A stretch of 6,467 bases of DNA from Proteobacteria bacterium UBA1844 (lineage in GTDB: Bacteria > Pseudomonadota > Gammaproteobacteria > Steroidobacterales > Woeseiaceae). How positions within the stretch are numbered: the first letter of the stretch is position 1; the number at the start of each line of letters is the position of its first letter. Shown piece by piece: positions 5,756 to 6,467 of the stretch. Both the position numbers and the translations under genes were made by a program. The DNA is taken from contig DDIS01000176.1 in NCBI GenBank assembly GCA_002338615.1, positions 1 through 6,467 on the forward strand, written 5' to 3'. The notes beneath the pieces were generated by a model. It saw only the letters and a list, made by a program, of their open reading frames with translations. It did no database searches and was not told the origin of the DNA.

Positions 5756-6467
5756 TGGGCCGTTTGCGCGCCGCACTGGACCGCCTCGAGCGACACTTCG
5801 TCAAAGGTGGGCGCTATGAGAAATACGGCGCAGTGTTCGAGATGGTCGATACGTTGCTGTACTCGCCGAAAGACAGGACGGCGAGCGCACCGCATGCGCG
5901 CGACGCAGCTGATCTAAAACGGGTGATGTTCTTCGTCGTGCTCGCCGCAACGCCCTGCGTACTGGTGGCACTGTGGAACACGGGCTATCAGGCGAATCTG
6001 GCCATGGCCGAAATTGGACTTCGTTCGGCGGAGGGTTGGCGCGGCGCGCTGTTGGATCTGTTCTCAATCGGTTATGACCCCGCCAATGCAATTGCCAGTG
6101 GGTTTCACGGACTCCTCTATTTCCTTCCCATTTATGCGGTAACCCTGGTCGTGGGTGGCGCCTGGGAGGTCTTGTTTGCGTTGAAACGCAACCACGAGGT
6201 GAACGAAGGTTTTCTCGTCACCTCGCTGCTTTATGCCCTGATCCTGCCGCCGGACCTGCCGATGTGGCAAGTCGCGCTCGGCATTTCCTTTGGCGTCGTC
6301 GTCGGCAAGGAGGTTTTCGGCGGCACCGGCAAGAACATTCTCAATCCCGCGCTCCTGGGCCGCGCGTTCCTCTATTTCGCCTATCCCGCAGAGATTTCGG
6401 GCGACACTGTGTGGGTCGCGGTCGATGGCTACAGCGGCGCGACCGCGCTGGCTGTGGCGGCCGAGCA
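5755..6467 (+). CDS. nqrB: Na+-translocating NADH:quinone reductase subunit B (3' end outside window)
   Basis: The frame opens with ATG at 5755, sharing its A with the nqrA stop (TGATG), and stays open to the window end: 237 codons of a protein usually about 400-415 residues. The start MGRLRAALDRLERHF, then GGRYEK (18-23) and ARDAADLKRVM (48-58), match the N-terminus of known NqrB. Hydrophobic helices follow at about 58-73, 118-135 and 172-186, with GKEVFGGTGKNILNPALLGRAFLYFAYP-like residues from 184. The motif DGYSGATAL (224-232) contains Thr230, equivalent to the threonine (Thr236 in Vibrio cholerae) to which FMN is bound by a phosphoester bond through the action of ApbE. NqrB is an integral membrane subunit that carries covalent FMN and forms part of the Na+ path. 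No Shine-Dalgarno is clear, so translation is probably coupled to nqrA. The later nqr genes should follow beyond the window. Confidence 0.97.
   Translation, partial: MGRLRAALDRLERHFVKGGRYEKYGAVFEMVDTLLYSPKDRTASAPHARDAADLKRVMFFVVLAATPCVLVALWNTGYQANLAMAEIGLRSAEGWRGALLDLFSIGYDPANAIASGFHGLLYFLPIYAVTLVVGGAWEVLFALKRNHEVNEGFLVTSLLYALILPPDLPMWQVALGISFGVVVGKEVFGGTGKNILNPALLGRAFLYFAYPAEISGDTVWVAVDGYSGATALAVAAE

Overview
The window looks like chromosomal DNA from a moderately GC-rich, respiring Gram-negative bacterium. A gammaproteobacterium, possibly marine or salt-adapted, is the best guess. The support is a sodium-pumping NADH:quinone reductase (nqrA, nqrB) that aligns closely with my memory of the Vibrio proteins, a lipoprotein cytochrome c, a membrane-anchored DUF411/CopG-like protein and a CPA2-type cation/proton antiporter. 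The exact lineage cannot be read from the sequence. All supported genes lie on the + strand, and I see no RNA genes, mobile elements or CRISPR arrays.

Region 1 (1-4228) is a tightly packed run of seven genes. It starts inside a CPA2 antiporter (C-terminal part only), which overlaps by 4 bp a ClsB-like cardiolipin synthase/phospholipase D with two complete HKD motifs. Next come an exported NTF2/SnoaL-like protein, an unrecognised 100-residue protein that follows it in the same frame after one stop codon, and an alpha/beta hydrolase whose GTG start overlaps the previous stop. The run ends with a lipoprotein c-type cytochrome and a membrane-anchored DUF411 (CopG-like) protein with a CGCC motif. 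Gaps run from a 4-bp overlap to 32 bp, so most or all of it is probably one transcription unit. The theme appears to be the cell envelope: ion exchange, phospholipid synthesis, a lipase-like enzyme, and periplasmic redox or copper handling. That unifying role is inference.

Region 2 (4229-4405) is the only sizeable intergenic gap, 177 bp. It holds a GC-rich palindrome, a weak promoter-like TTGACT element, and a perfect 7-bp dyad (7-4-7) ending 22 nt before the nqrA start. No good ribosome binding site precedes nqrA.

Region 3 (4406-6467) is the start of an nqr operon: complete nqrA, then nqrB overlapping it by one base (TGATG). nqrB runs off the window just after the SGAT motif that carries covalent FMN. 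NQR exports Na+ while oxidising NADH; the antiporter upstream could use or balance such gradients, but its ion specificity cannot be told from the fragment.

No clearly novel system is demonstrated. The best candidates for follow-up are the seven-gene envelope cassette with its unrecognised 100-residue member, the cytochrome c/CopG-like pair, and the dyad in the nqrA leader.
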